Of a stretch of DNA of 34,024 nt, positions 15,942 to 23,485 are shown one piece after another (position 1 is the stretch's first letter; the number at the start of each line of letters is the position of its first letter). The notes beneath the pieces are model-generated. The model did not search any database and was not told the origin of the DNA. It saw only the letters and a program-made list of their open reading frames with translations. The position numbers were made by a program, and so were the translations under genes. This stretch comes from Planctomycetaceae bacterium (lineage in GTDB: Bacteria; Planctomycetota; Phycisphaerae; Sedimentisphaerales; Anaerohalosphaeraceae), in assembly GCA_021372945.1 (NCBI GenBank), contig JAJFTK010000077.1, positions 1 to 34,024 of the forward strand, written 5' to 3'.

Positions 15942-16037
15942 ATGACGGGACTGTATAATCTTGTGGCGGGGCTGGACGGCAGCGAGCTAGAGCTGGATAT
16001 GAGGCGCTTTCGAATTATGCAATTCCGCTTGCGTTAA
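15942..16037 (+). CDS. Possible 31-residue ORF upstream of the GspF/DUF1963 fusion
   Basis: ATG 15942 has AGGAT 5 nt upstream and runs 31 codons to TAA at 16035, ending 9 nt before the next start codon. The peptide begins MTGLYNLVAGLDG and ends in a basic stretch. It could be a leader peptide, a coupled small protein or a remnant. It has no family I recognise. Confidence 0.25.
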   Translation: MTGLYNLVAGLDGSELELDMRRFRIMQFRLR

Positions 16038-16046
16038 GAGGATATT

Positions 16047-17009
16047 ATGCCGGAATATGAATTTCGAGCAATGGATGCGAACGGACAGGAGAAGATAGGA
16101 CAGGTTCAAGCAGACAGCAGCCTTGAAGCGATTGCCAAGATTCGCAATAATGGACTTTTCCCGTTGCGCATGAAGCTTGTTGGTATTAGCGGCACGATTA
16201 AGAAAAGTAGAATAGGAAATCTATTTGCCTTTCTGTTCAATCGGATCCGAGGCCGGGTGGCTGTAATGCGTGGCGAGATAGCATCCGACAAAAAGGCGTT
16301 AATATTGCGGCGGAATGAGATTATTGCGCAGACGTTTGCAATATTGGATCAGCATTTGCGGAAGGCGTCCGCGGCGCAGGTGGGCGGGTTTCGTCCGCCG
16401 GAAGGAATGCTTACCTCGTGGTTTGGGAATGTTCTTGTTTGCAGGGAAGGCGAAAGCTGGCCGAAGTGGAAACCGGTGGCCAAGCCTGAGACGTTTTTGA
16501 CGCCGCTGGCGCAGTTCAATCTGACGGAGGCCCCTTTCGTGCCGGAGAAGCTGAGACAATTTAAGCTGATCACGGTGTTTATGGATGAAGAGCTGCCGTA
16601 CGACAAGCCGCATGGGCACGGCTGGCTCATCCGCGGCTATGAGACGCTTGAAGGACTTGTGCCGATCGAGCGGCCGCAGGTCAAGTTCAACATCAAGCCG
16701 TTTCCCATCCGGTGGGAGCTCTTGGAGAACGAAGGGCCAAGTTGGGAAGACGCATGGAGCATCACAAATCTAACCGAATTCAACGAAGTCACTGACCATG
16801 AGTTCAATGATCGCTACCATAATTCGGAACGAACAAAACTGGGCGGATACCCGGCGCTAATACAAGCAGAGCTGAGTTTTGGTCTTAACAACTTTGCGTT
16901 TCAGATCGGGACAGAGGAAAAGGCACACTGGGGCTGGGGCGACGGCGGGATTGGGTATTTCGGCCTGAATGATAACGGCGAGTGGCTCTTCGAGTGGTCG
17001 TGCTATTGA
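16047..17009 (+). CDS. Fusion of a GspF-type N-terminal segment with a DUF1963 (YwqG-like) domain
   Basis: A 320-residue protein of unusual build. Residues 1-45 (beginning MPEYEFRAMDANGQEKIG, then SSLEAIAKIRNNGLFPL) match the first module of type II secretion and type IV pilus inner-membrane proteins GspF/PilC. No GspF membrane helices follow. Instead there is a basic linker (about 46-110), then a region typical of DUF1963/YwqG. This region includes SWFGNVLVCREGESWPKW, PLAQFNLTEAPFVP, a KLGGYPALIQ block and the terminal WGDGGIGYF plus WSCY signature. YwqG-type domains have been linked to polymorphic toxin immunity and SUKH-like families, but the role here is unknown. The start has AGAGGA upstream and follows a 31-codon ORF. 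Confidence 0.8.
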   Translation: MPEYEFRAMDANGQEKIGQVQADSSLEAIAKIRNNGLFPLRMKLVGISGTIKKSRIGNLFAFLFNRIRGRVAVMRGEIASDKKALILRRNEIIAQTFAILDQHLRKASAAQVGGFRPPEGMLTSWFGNVLVCREGESWPKWKPVAKPETFLTPLAQFNLTEAPFVPEKLRQFKLITVFMDEELPYDKPHGHGWLIRGYETLEGLVPIERPQVKFNIKPFPIRWELLENEGPSWEDAWSITNLTEFNEVTDHEFNDRYHNSERTKLGGYPALIQAELSFGLNNFAFQIGTEEKAHWGWGDGGIGYFGLNDNGEWLFEWSCY

Positions 17010-17066
17010 TGGTCAAGGACCGCCCGGCCACGGCGCACCCTACCCTGGGAACACAGGCCCGGGTGA

Positions 17067-18071
17067 TCAATCTGCGGGTTGGGGCAGAAGCAGATTGGTT
17101 TGGCTTTCGGGGACGGGGGTCCACGTGGAGTCGGGGTCGAAGGCCGTGGTCTGCTGGGCAAGCTGTTCTGTGTTGTAGCCCAGGTCCTTCTGGTAAACGC
17201 GGCCATCGTGATTGACGATAAAGGTCATCACGCCGGAGCTGCCGTATTGTGCGGGATAGGCCAGGACGGCGAACCCGCCGATCATCTTGCCGCGGACGAT
17301 GTAATCATAGACGCCGCCGGGGGCGTCGGGGCCCTGTGCGGTCAGCATCTTGAAATAATAGCCAAAGTAGGGCCGAGGCTCGGATGCACCTTCTTCGACG
17401 CCGTCCTTGAGGTAACCGGACTGCCTCGCCTGTGCGACGAGGCTGCCCAGCGGGCTTGGCGGCTGCTCGGGGCCGGTAGGCCAGTAGAGACCGTTCTCGC
17501 TGCCGGGGTCGCTTCTGAACTTCTGGGCGTATTCCGGCACGCCGTCGCCGTCATGGTCCTGTCGGGCATATTCGCGCTGGGCATCCACGATCGCCCCCAT
17601 GACCTGGATGGTGTACAACTCGTTGCGGCCGACACGGCGGTCAATGATCTCTTCCTTGCCGGCGGCGGTATCGAAGACCCACTTACGGCCCTGTTTGACA
17701 AGTGGAATCGGGAAGGGCCATTCGTTTTCGCCGACGACCAGCACCAGCGTATCGCCCTGCTGCTCGAGCGTGTGCCGCTGGTCGTAGGCCTTGACCATCT
17801 GCTCCCTTCTGAACCGGTCGGCGTCAGGGTCGCCGGAATTGAGCAGGTCATCGGACTGCGGGCCAAAGATGGCGCGCAGCGCCGGCTTGTCATCCTGTCG
17901 CAGCGCGGCGATGAATTCATTGACCGCTTTATCACCGTCGGAAAACGATCTTTGCTGGGTGGTGGTAGTGCGGGACGAGGAACCGCAGCCGAATGGTATT
18001 GCCATGATAAGCGCCAAAACGATACCGCATCCGATTCGTTTGTCGGTTATTTTCATTCTTGCCCAAACCAT
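17067..18071 (-). CDS. DUF2950 family exported protein
   Basis: A 334-residue secreted or lipid-anchored protein of family DUF2950. The start at 18071 has GGAG 8 nt upstream. The N-terminus is a signal sequence ending at IPFGCG, a near-lipobox with cysteine, so lipoprotein processing is possible but not certain. Family blocks include the VNEFIAALRQDDKPALRAIFG helix, VVGENEWPFPIPLVK, a DGDGVPEYA segment, PYFGYYFKMLTAQG, and GGFAVLAYPAQYGSSGVMTFIVNHDG with QKDLG near the end. It lies 44 nt downstream of the DUF3300 gene on the same strand. These two families are commonly neighbours, so they probably work together in the envelope. Biochemical function is unknown. Confidence 0.9.
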   Translation of the reverse strand: MVWARMKITDKRIGCGIVLALIMAIPFGCGSSSRTTTTQQRSFSDGDKAVNEFIAALRQDDKPALRAIFGPQSDDLLNSGDPDADRFRREQMVKAYDQRHTLEQQGDTLVLVVGENEWPFPIPLVKQGRKWVFDTAAGKEEIIDRRVGRNELYTIQVMGAIVDAQREYARQDHDGDGVPEYAQKFRSDPGSENGLYWPTGPEQPPSPLGSLVAQARQSGYLKDGVEEGASEPRPYFGYYFKMLTAQGPDAPGGVYDYIVRGKMIGGFAVLAYPAQYGSSGVMTFIVNHDGRVYQKDLGYNTEQLAQQTTAFDPDSTWTPVPESQTNLLLPQPAD

Positions 18072-18115
18072 GATCTGTCTCCATTAATGTCACCTGCTCA
18101 ATGCCTAATCGGACA

Positions 18116-19417
18116 TTACCTTCTGCCGCCGCCCCTGCCTCCACCCCTGGCTCCGCCTCCCCTGCTTGCACCGCCTCCGCCGCGCGAGATCGCGGACCTG
18201 CCGCCGGAAGACCTGTTTTGGCGGCTGACGTTTCCCCTGCTGGCGGCCTGCCGGTCTGACCTGCCGTTACTGATGCCGCTCATGGCGCCGCCCCTGTTGG
18301 AGGTATCTGAAGTGCGGCTGAGGCCATCCCCGGCGCCGCGGTTCAAGCCGTCCCCTGCGCCAATCGGACGGTTGGTCCTGGCTTGGCCGACATCACTGCG
18401 GGCAAGCTGTTGGCGTCCTGTTTCGGCCCGTCCGCGGAAGGCCTCACGGTTTTGGACTGCCTGCGAAGAAGCGCCCCGGTTGAACCTCGAGGCCGTGGCG
18501 TTATCCCTGTAGGCAACGCCTTTTCGATTTTGAGCTTTGTGCTGCCATGTGCCCTTGCCGCCGGAGAATTCGGACCTGTAGCGGTCGCGGTTAATGTTGC
18601 GATTAGAGTTGAAATTGCGGTCGACGTCGACATCGATGTCGCCGCCATGCCAGTCGCAATCGCCCCAGGCGTAGCCCCAGGCGGCGCCGGCCGCCACGCC
18701 CAGTCCAAACGAAAGGAGATTGGAGCCGGCATAGTAGCTGGGCGGATAGTACGCATAAGGCGGATACGCGGGATAGGGCCATGTGCCGTAGACGACTGTT
18801 GGATTGTAGGATGGCACGTAAATAACCTGCGGGTCGGGCGATTCGATGATGATCGTGTCCTGTTCGTCTTTGACGGTCAACTGGTCGGAGCTTTTGAGCC
18901 TGCCCTGTTCCTGTGCCGCGCGGCGCAGTTTCTGGATCGCAGCCATCACGTCCTTTTGCTGGGCGAGAAAGGCATCGCCGAGTTTCTGGGTTAACTCGAT
19001 CTTATCGCTCATAGCCGCCAGGACCTCGGGAAAATTGACGAGCGACTTGACGCTGGGGTCCCAGTTCTGCTGCTCCAGGGCGCTCGTGAGCGCGTCGCCT
19101 TTGAGGTCGGGATTTTGCTTAACCCACTTGTCGGCCATGACCACATCCAGCGGATATGTAGAAGCCATAAGGATCTGCGAGATCAGCGAATCGGGATAAA
19201 GGGCGATCGGGGCAACCATCTGCTCCAATTCCTCCTGCTTGAAAACAGGTTGAGCCGGCTGCTCCGGCGTGACCGATTGAGGCGGCTGATCCGGCGTAAT
19301 CGTTTGAACCACCTGCTCAGGCGTAACAGGTGGAACGGGCTGGTCCTGCTGGCCATAGATGAAGGACGCCATGATGTGAAGAGACAACAGACAAAGGATA
19401 ACATGGTTGGGTTTCAT
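18116..19417 (-). CDS. DUF3300 family exported protein with Gly/Arg-rich tail
   Basis: A 433-residue exported protein. The start at 19417 has AAGGAT 6 nt upstream and a signal peptide ending near YGQQ. A short proline/glutamine region has three degenerate copies of a TPEQ/TPDQ unit (about residues 30-56). The DUF3300 domain follows: APIALYPDSLISQILMASTYPLDVV, DPSVKSLVNFPEVL and the VIYVPSYNPTVVYG signature. A Tyr/Pro patch (about 217-230), a small Gly/Ala hydrophobic segment and a disordered Arg/Ser/Gly/Asn-rich tail of about 170 residues end in repeated GGG-R units. The tail could bind nucleic acid, polyanions or the cell surface. It is cotranscribed with the DUF2950 gene. Confidence 0.92.
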   Translation of the reverse strand: MKPNHVILCLLSLHIMASFIYGQQDQPVPPVTPEQVVQTITPDQPPQSVTPEQPAQPVFKQEELEQMVAPIALYPDSLISQILMASTYPLDVVMADKWVKQNPDLKGDALTSALEQQNWDPSVKSLVNFPEVLAAMSDKIELTQKLGDAFLAQQKDVMAAIQKLRRAAQEQGRLKSSDQLTVKDEQDTIIIESPDPQVIYVPSYNPTVVYGTWPYPAYPPYAYYPPSYYAGSNLLSFGLGVAAGAAWGYAWGDCDWHGGDIDVDVDRNFNSNRNINRDRYRSEFSGGKGTWQHKAQNRKGVAYRDNATASRFNRGASSQAVQNREAFRGRAETGRQQLARSDVGQARTNRPIGAGDGLNRGAGDGLSRTSDTSNRGGAMSGISNGRSDRQAASRGNVSRQNRSSGGRSAISRGGGGASRGGGARGGGRGGGRR

Positions 19418-19675
19418 AACTGTATCCTTTCAATCGGCAGTGAATGCGCCAACTCAGTAACCAGATTAACCGATGTAGAAACAATTCGATTTGAGTTTTT
19501 TACTGATTCTTGCAGGACGAACTCCTGCGCGCTTGCGTTTGTGATGCAGCAGAGTTATAGAAGCCGCGAGGGTACCAATGACAGGCGGAAAAATGCAGTC
19601 TAGTGCAAAAAAAACAATCGTGGGCCGGCCCCTGAAAATATATAATGAAAGAGTCAAGAGATCTTGGGAAGAACT
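19418..19675. other. Divergent intergenic region between DUF3300 and the CDF transporter
   Basis: No gene is visible. A 6-bp hairpin GCAGGA/TCCTGC (19512-19517, 19523-19528) and a TATAAT-like hexamer at 19641-19646 are present, but no matching -35 was found. Promoters must lie here for both genes. Confidence 0.35.
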
Positions 19676-20605
19676 ATGAGCCAAGAGCATAGACATCACA
19701 AGGATCATAAGCGCGGGCACGGACGCCATCACGGGCACCACCATGCGCATCTGCGTGCGCTTGATTTTAACAAGGCATTGATCTGGGGGATGGCACTGAA
19801 CGCGGGATTTATCGTGGTCGAGGCGGCGTTCGGGTTTTGGGCGGAGTCGCTGGCGCTGTTGGCGGACGCGGGGCACAACCTGATTGACGTGGCAAGCCTG
19901 GCGGTGGCACTGGTCGCCGGACGACTGACCAAACGCAAGCCGACGCACGCCCGGACCTACGGCTGGCGGAAGGCGTCGATCCTGGGGGCGCTGGTCAACT
20001 CGGTGATCCTGCTGGTGGCGATGGGCGGCATCACGCTGGAGGCAGTGCAGCGGCTGATCCGCCCCGGGCAGGCGGCGGGACTGACCATTGTCTGGGTGGC
20101 AATGGCGGGATTCGTGATCAACGGCGTGACCGCCCTGCTTTTTGTGCGGGGCCGCAAGGAGGATCTGAATATCGGCGGAGCATTCTGGCACATGGCGGCA
20201 GACGCGGGCGTGTCGCTGGGAGTGGCCGCGGCGGGAGCGGCGATCCACTTTACAGGATGGGTGCGGCTGGACCCGGCGGTGACGCTGCTGATCGTGGCAG
20301 TCATCCTGGCAGCGACATGGGACCTGTTAAAGAACTCGTTCAACCTGGCGATGGACGCCGTGCCGGCCAATATTGACACGGCGGCGATACGCGAATACCT
20401 GGAGAGCCTTGAGGGCGTCACCCAGGTGCACGACATGCATATCTGGGCGATGAGCACAACGCAGATTGCTCTGACGGCACATTTGATCAAGCCGGATGCG
20501 TGCAATGAAGACGACCTGCTGCAGGACATCTGCCGGACGCTGCATCACGAGTTCAACGTGGAACACGTCACGATACAGATCGAACGGAGGGCTTTTTCCG
20601 ACTGA
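19676..20605 (+). CDS. Cation diffusion facilitator (Zn2+/Co2+ efflux), CzcD/ZitB type
   Basis: CDF proteins export Zn2+ and related divalent metals from the cytoplasm by proton antiport. I take ATG 19676, with GGGAAG upstream, over the in-frame TTG at 19664, giving 309 residues. The first 25 residues are strikingly His-rich (HRHHKDHKRGHGRHHGHHH), a likely metal-sensing tail. Six membrane helices follow, with metal-site blocks LLADAGHNLIDV (helix 2) and FWHMAADAGVSLG (helix 5). The C-terminal cytoplasmic domain begins after about residue 215 and contains the VHDMHIWAMS strand typical of the family. Length is normal. It is a single gene, and a run of REP-like palindromes lies after it. Confidence 0.95.
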   Translation: MSQEHRHHKDHKRGHGRHHGHHHAHLRALDFNKALIWGMALNAGFIVVEAAFGFWAESLALLADAGHNLIDVASLAVALVAGRLTKRKPTHARTYGWRKASILGALVNSVILLVAMGGITLEAVQRLIRPGQAAGLTIVWVAMAGFVINGVTALLFVRGRKEDLNIGGAFWHMAADAGVSLGVAAAGAAIHFTGWVRLDPAVTLLIVAVILAATWDLLKNSFNLAMDAVPANIDTAAIREYLESLEGVTQVHDMHIWAMSTTQIALTAHLIKPDACNEDDLLQDICRTLHHEFNVEHVTIQIERRAFSD

Positions 20606-20647
20606 ACGAACCGCGGATTTCGCGGTTTCGCGCGGAACATAATGAAT

Positions 20648-20758
20648 GACACGGGCGAGATGTCCGTGCCGCGAAAGCTTGCCGGCAAGATGCCGGCGCT
20701 ACAAAGAAGGCGTGCCGGCTGGAAGCCGGCGCTACCGAGCAAGATGCCGGCGCTACAG
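20648..20758. repeat. REP-like palindrome cluster after the CDF gene
   Basis: There are four related units in about 110 nt: CACGGGCGAGATGTCCGTG (20650-20668), a GCCGGCAAGATGCCGGCGCTAC unit split across 20691-20702, GTGCCGGCTGGAAGCCGGCGCTACC (about 20713-20735), and a last GCAAGATGCCGGCGCTAC unit. They share the core of copies at 5.67 and 6.54 kb. The cluster lies between convergent genes. Confidence 0.7.
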
Positions 20759-20763
20759 CGTTT

Positions 20764-20991
20764 TCAGGCGAAGAGGGAGTTTTCGGCCGTCTGCGGGATT
20801 TGGGAGGTATCGCCCAACAGCGTGACATTGCCGCATTGCGTGCAGAGCAGGCCGGTCATTTCGATATTGGCGGATTCGGTTTTAAGGAATTTTGCCCTGT
20901 CCGGACGGAAATGAACCTCTCCGCCGGATTGCAGGGTACCCGGTTCAACTTTATCGCTTCCGCAGAGCGGACAATGAAGTGTCTGAGGCAT
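20764..20991 (-). CDS. Small zinc-ribbon protein
   Basis: A 75-residue protein with two CxxC pairs, C7/C10 (CPLC) and C50/C53 (CTQC), spaced as in a zinc ribbon. The intervening strand pattern (GEVHFRPDRAKFL) and terminal GNVTLLGD resemble small DUF6487-like zinc ribbons. The start at 20991 (MPQT) has AAAGGA 6 nt upstream; a longer in-frame start at 21018 has none. It follows the site-2 protease by 23 nt on the same strand and is probably the last gene of the stress cluster. The role is unknown. Confidence 0.75.
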   Translation of the reverse strand: MPQTLHCPLCGSDKVEPGTLQSGGEVHFRPDRAKFLKTESANIEMTGLLCTQCGNVTLLGDTSQIPQTAENSLFA

Positions 20992-21014
20992 AAGTAATCC
21001 TTTCACATCAATGG

Positions 21015-22169
21015 TCAAGTGCCTGCAAGATTCACCTTTTCACCGCCCTCCAGGTCGATCTTGAGCGACAGGAATTTGAGAAGGTCCTTGAGCGTCAAGA
21101 TGCCTTCGAGCCGGTCGCCTTTAACGACCATGAGCCGGCTGATGCCGGTCTTGCTCATGAGCGACATGGCTTCCATCGCGTCGGTTTCGGGGCCGATCGT
21201 GTTTTCGCTCGAACACGGCTCGATGATCTCCTTTACCGTATGCAGACCGCGCTGATCGTTTGGCACATTACGGACCTGCCGGGTGCTGACGCAGCCTTTG
21301 AGGCGGCCATCCTCGGTAACGGGAAACATCTTATGATGATACTTGTAGATGAAATTCTCGATGAGGCCCTGGATGGTTTCATCAGGCGGCACGGTGATGG
21401 GATCATGGGTCATAAAGCTTTGCACCGATTCGCCGGCAAGGGCCTGGCGAATGACCATCTGCTGATAGGACATGCGCGCCGCGTTGCGAATGAAGAGGCC
21501 GATGAGGAAGTACCAAACGCCGCCGATGACATTGCCGGTGACGAAGGCCAGGACGCCCCAGAGAATCAAGAGCATGCCGAACGCCGACCCGGTCGCGGCG
21601 GCGATCCGCGTGGCCCATCGGACATCGCCCTTGATGCTCCACAGGATCGAGCGCAGGACGCGGCCGCCGTCGAGCGGGAAGGCAGGGATCATGTTAAAAA
21701 GGGCCAGGACGACATTGAGCCACATCAGGTAGGCCAGCACGCCCGTCAACGGCAGCGGCCACTGACCGCGCCTTGCCGCCAGCGTCAGAACGAAAAACAC
21801 CAGGCCCAGCAGCAAACTTGAGAGCGGACCGACGACGGCCATCAGAAACTCGGCGCGGGGCCGCGCCGGTTCGGCACTCATCTCGGCAACGCCGCCGAAG
21901 ATGAACAGCGTGATGCCCTTCATGGGAAGCCCGAACTGGCGGGCAACAAGCGAATGACAAAATTCATGGATCACGATCGAGAGAAAAAGCCCGATCGCGC
22001 CGGCAATCCCCATGGCCCAGTAGGCGCTGTTGGGCAGATCCTTGTAGAAATGCGGAAACAGGCCCTTGGCCAGGGACCAGGAGATCAGCAAAGCCAGGAT
22101 AAACCAGGTGTAATCGATCGCGACATTAAAACCCAGAAGCGAGAAGAGCGGGATTTTTCGGCCAAACAT
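21015..22169 (-). CDS. Site-2 protease (M50 family) with CBS domain pair
   Basis: An intramembrane zinc metalloprotease of the S2P/SpoIVFB class joined to a regulatory Bateman module. I start at 22169 (MFGRK), where AAAGGAAG lies upstream; the in-frame TTG at 22184 overlaps that SD. The 384-residue protein has several membrane helices, the active-site HEFCH at residues 68-72, and the conserved NMIPAFPLDGGR with the third metal ligand. Two CBS domains (about 240-300 and 310-375) follow and probably bind an adenine nucleotide that tunes proteolysis. It starts 11 nt after the baeRF3 stop codon, so the two are probably translationally coupled. Substrates are unknown; membrane-bound anti-sigma factors are typical targets. 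Confidence 0.95.
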   Translation of the reverse strand: MFGRKIPLFSLLGFNVAIDYTWFILALLISWSLAKGLFPHFYKDLPNSAYWAMGIAGAIGLFLSIVIHEFCHSLVARQFGLPMKGITLFIFGGVAEMSAEPARPRAEFLMAVVGPLSSLLLGLVFFVLTLAARRGQWPLPLTGVLAYLMWLNVVLALFNMIPAFPLDGGRVLRSILWSIKGDVRWATRIAAATGSAFGMLLILWGVLAFVTGNVIGGVWYFLIGLFIRNAARMSYQQMVIRQALAGESVQSFMTHDPITVPPDETIQGLIENFIYKYHHKMFPVTEDGRLKGCVSTRQVRNVPNDQRGLHTVKEIIEPCSSENTIGPETDAMEAMSLMSKTGISRLMVVKGDRLEGILTLKDLLKFLSLKIDLEGGEKVNLAGT

Positions 22170-22180
22170 AAGTCTTCCTT

Positions 22181-23332
22181 TCAATACCTTAGGATCGCGG
22201 CCATCGAGCCGGGCCGAATGGCGCCGGTCGGCACGGCATAGACCTGCCCTCCATGCAGGAGTGTTTGAAGAACCGCCAAATCGGAAAGATCCTGGTCGGT
22301 ATCGAGAGGCTGCTCATGGATCTGGATGAGCCCTCCGTCCCGGTTCCAGAAGCCCCAGACCGGCTGGTCAGGATCGATGAAAAGAGTTTCGATGCGGCCC
22401 TCTTCGGCCCGGGGGATGATCTCTTCAGCATTCTGGATGGTCCAGCCCGTGTCCATGAGAGCGGCCAGGCGGTCGAGAGTCGTGCGGGTCCGATCGGCCA
22501 GGTTTTTTTGAATGATGTCGCCCGAGCGCTGCAATATCTGTTCGGCATCCAGGTGAGTCGGGTTAACCAACACGGCTTCTTTCATAAGCTCAAAACCCGG
22601 CTTATGTTCGGTCACAAGATAATGCATGAACGGCTCGGCACAGAGCAGAACCGGCGTACGATCCGCCTGCAGATAGTTTTCAACATCGCTGACGACATTC
22701 TTGACGAATTCGGAGACGTGCTTTTTTATCTCTTTGCCGTCCATATCGGTAGCGTGGCCGTGTCCGACAACGCCGGTCCCCGGGACCGTCGGCATGACAT
22801 AAAGCTGCAATTGCTTTTCGCGTACTTCATATTTTTGCAGTTCTTCGATGCTTCGCATCAGGCCGGGGATCTCTCGTTCGGCAATATCGCCGGCGGCCGC
22901 CTCGTAAAACCGAACCGATTTTTGAGAGAGCGCCAGAATATAGTAACGGTCCTTTTGGGTGAACAGTGCCAACAGGGGTTTAATATTGAAGGCATTGCCA
23001 ACCGTACAGCGAATCTTCAGCGGGATATGGACGCGATAGTATCGAAACAATCCCGGCGCCATGAACAGGACAAACCCTTTTTTCTGATGCAGCCAAAACA
23101 AACTGTTGTCCACCAGACCGTGCGCCTGGCTGAATTCGTCTGCCATGTTCTTCTGCTGGTCGGCGTAATTGACGATCAATTGTTCCTGCGCCTGGGCGAG
23201 CAGGTTCTTCAAACGAACAGGCGACTGACGGGTATCCGTTCCCTTTTCAGCGGCCGGCATATAGAGGGAAACGCACGGTTTATTTTCGTATTCCAGTAAT
23301 TCTTTTATTGAAGCAGGATTGAATGCATTCAT
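22181..23332 (-). CDS. baeRF family 3 protein, putative ribosome hibernation factor
   Basis: A 383-residue protein of the bacterial archaeo-eukaryotic release factor (baeRF) group. It resembles the family that includes the ribosome hibernation factor Balon. Supporting sequence includes an N-terminal beta/alpha domain (CVSLYMPA, SPVRLKNLLAQA), the hydrophobic LVDNSLFWLHQKKGFVLFMAPGLFRYY, the KPLLALFTQKDRYYILALSQKSVRFY block and a PTGAIRPGSMAAILRY C-terminus that fits the family. It has no GGQ release motif that I can see, so it should not hydrolyse peptidyl-tRNA. Balon-type proteins occupy the ribosomal A site during stress (established for Balon itself); extending this here is inference. It lies between Lon and the site-2 protease in the stress cluster. 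Confidence 0.82.
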   Translation of the reverse strand: MNAFNPASIKELLEYENKPCVSLYMPAAEKGTDTRQSPVRLKNLLAQAQEQLIVNYADQQKNMADEFSQAHGLVDNSLFWLHQKKGFVLFMAPGLFRYYRVHIPLKIRCTVGNAFNIKPLLALFTQKDRYYILALSQKSVRFYEAAAGDIAEREIPGLMRSIEELQKYEVREKQLQLYVMPTVPGTGVVGHGHATDMDGKEIKKHVSEFVKNVVSDVENYLQADRTPVLLCAEPFMHYLVTEHKPGFELMKEAVLVNPTHLDAEQILQRSGDIIQKNLADRTRTTLDRLAALMDTGWTIQNAEEIIPRAEEGRIETLFIDPDQPVWGFWNRDGGLIQIHEQPLDTDQDLSDLAVLQTLLHGGQVYAVPTGAIRPGSMAAILRY

Positions 23333-23485
23333 ATTCCCTCTTTATCTGGACTTAACACTATTTCCAAGTGCCGCGTTATCCTACGCCTTTTGAACTGATG
23401 CGGCAATTGAGTTTATCGCTGAGGCCATTGGAGTTTTGGCCTTGCTGGATCATTGCCTCTATAGACGCCTGCGCGGGGCTGCGGC

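Noticed and set aside
17079..18512. 477-codon open frame on the plus strand across the DUF2950/DUF3300 pair
   Set aside because: It overlaps both real genes, spans their intergenic gap, and has a repetitive proline-rich translation caused by the Gly/Arg-rich tail.
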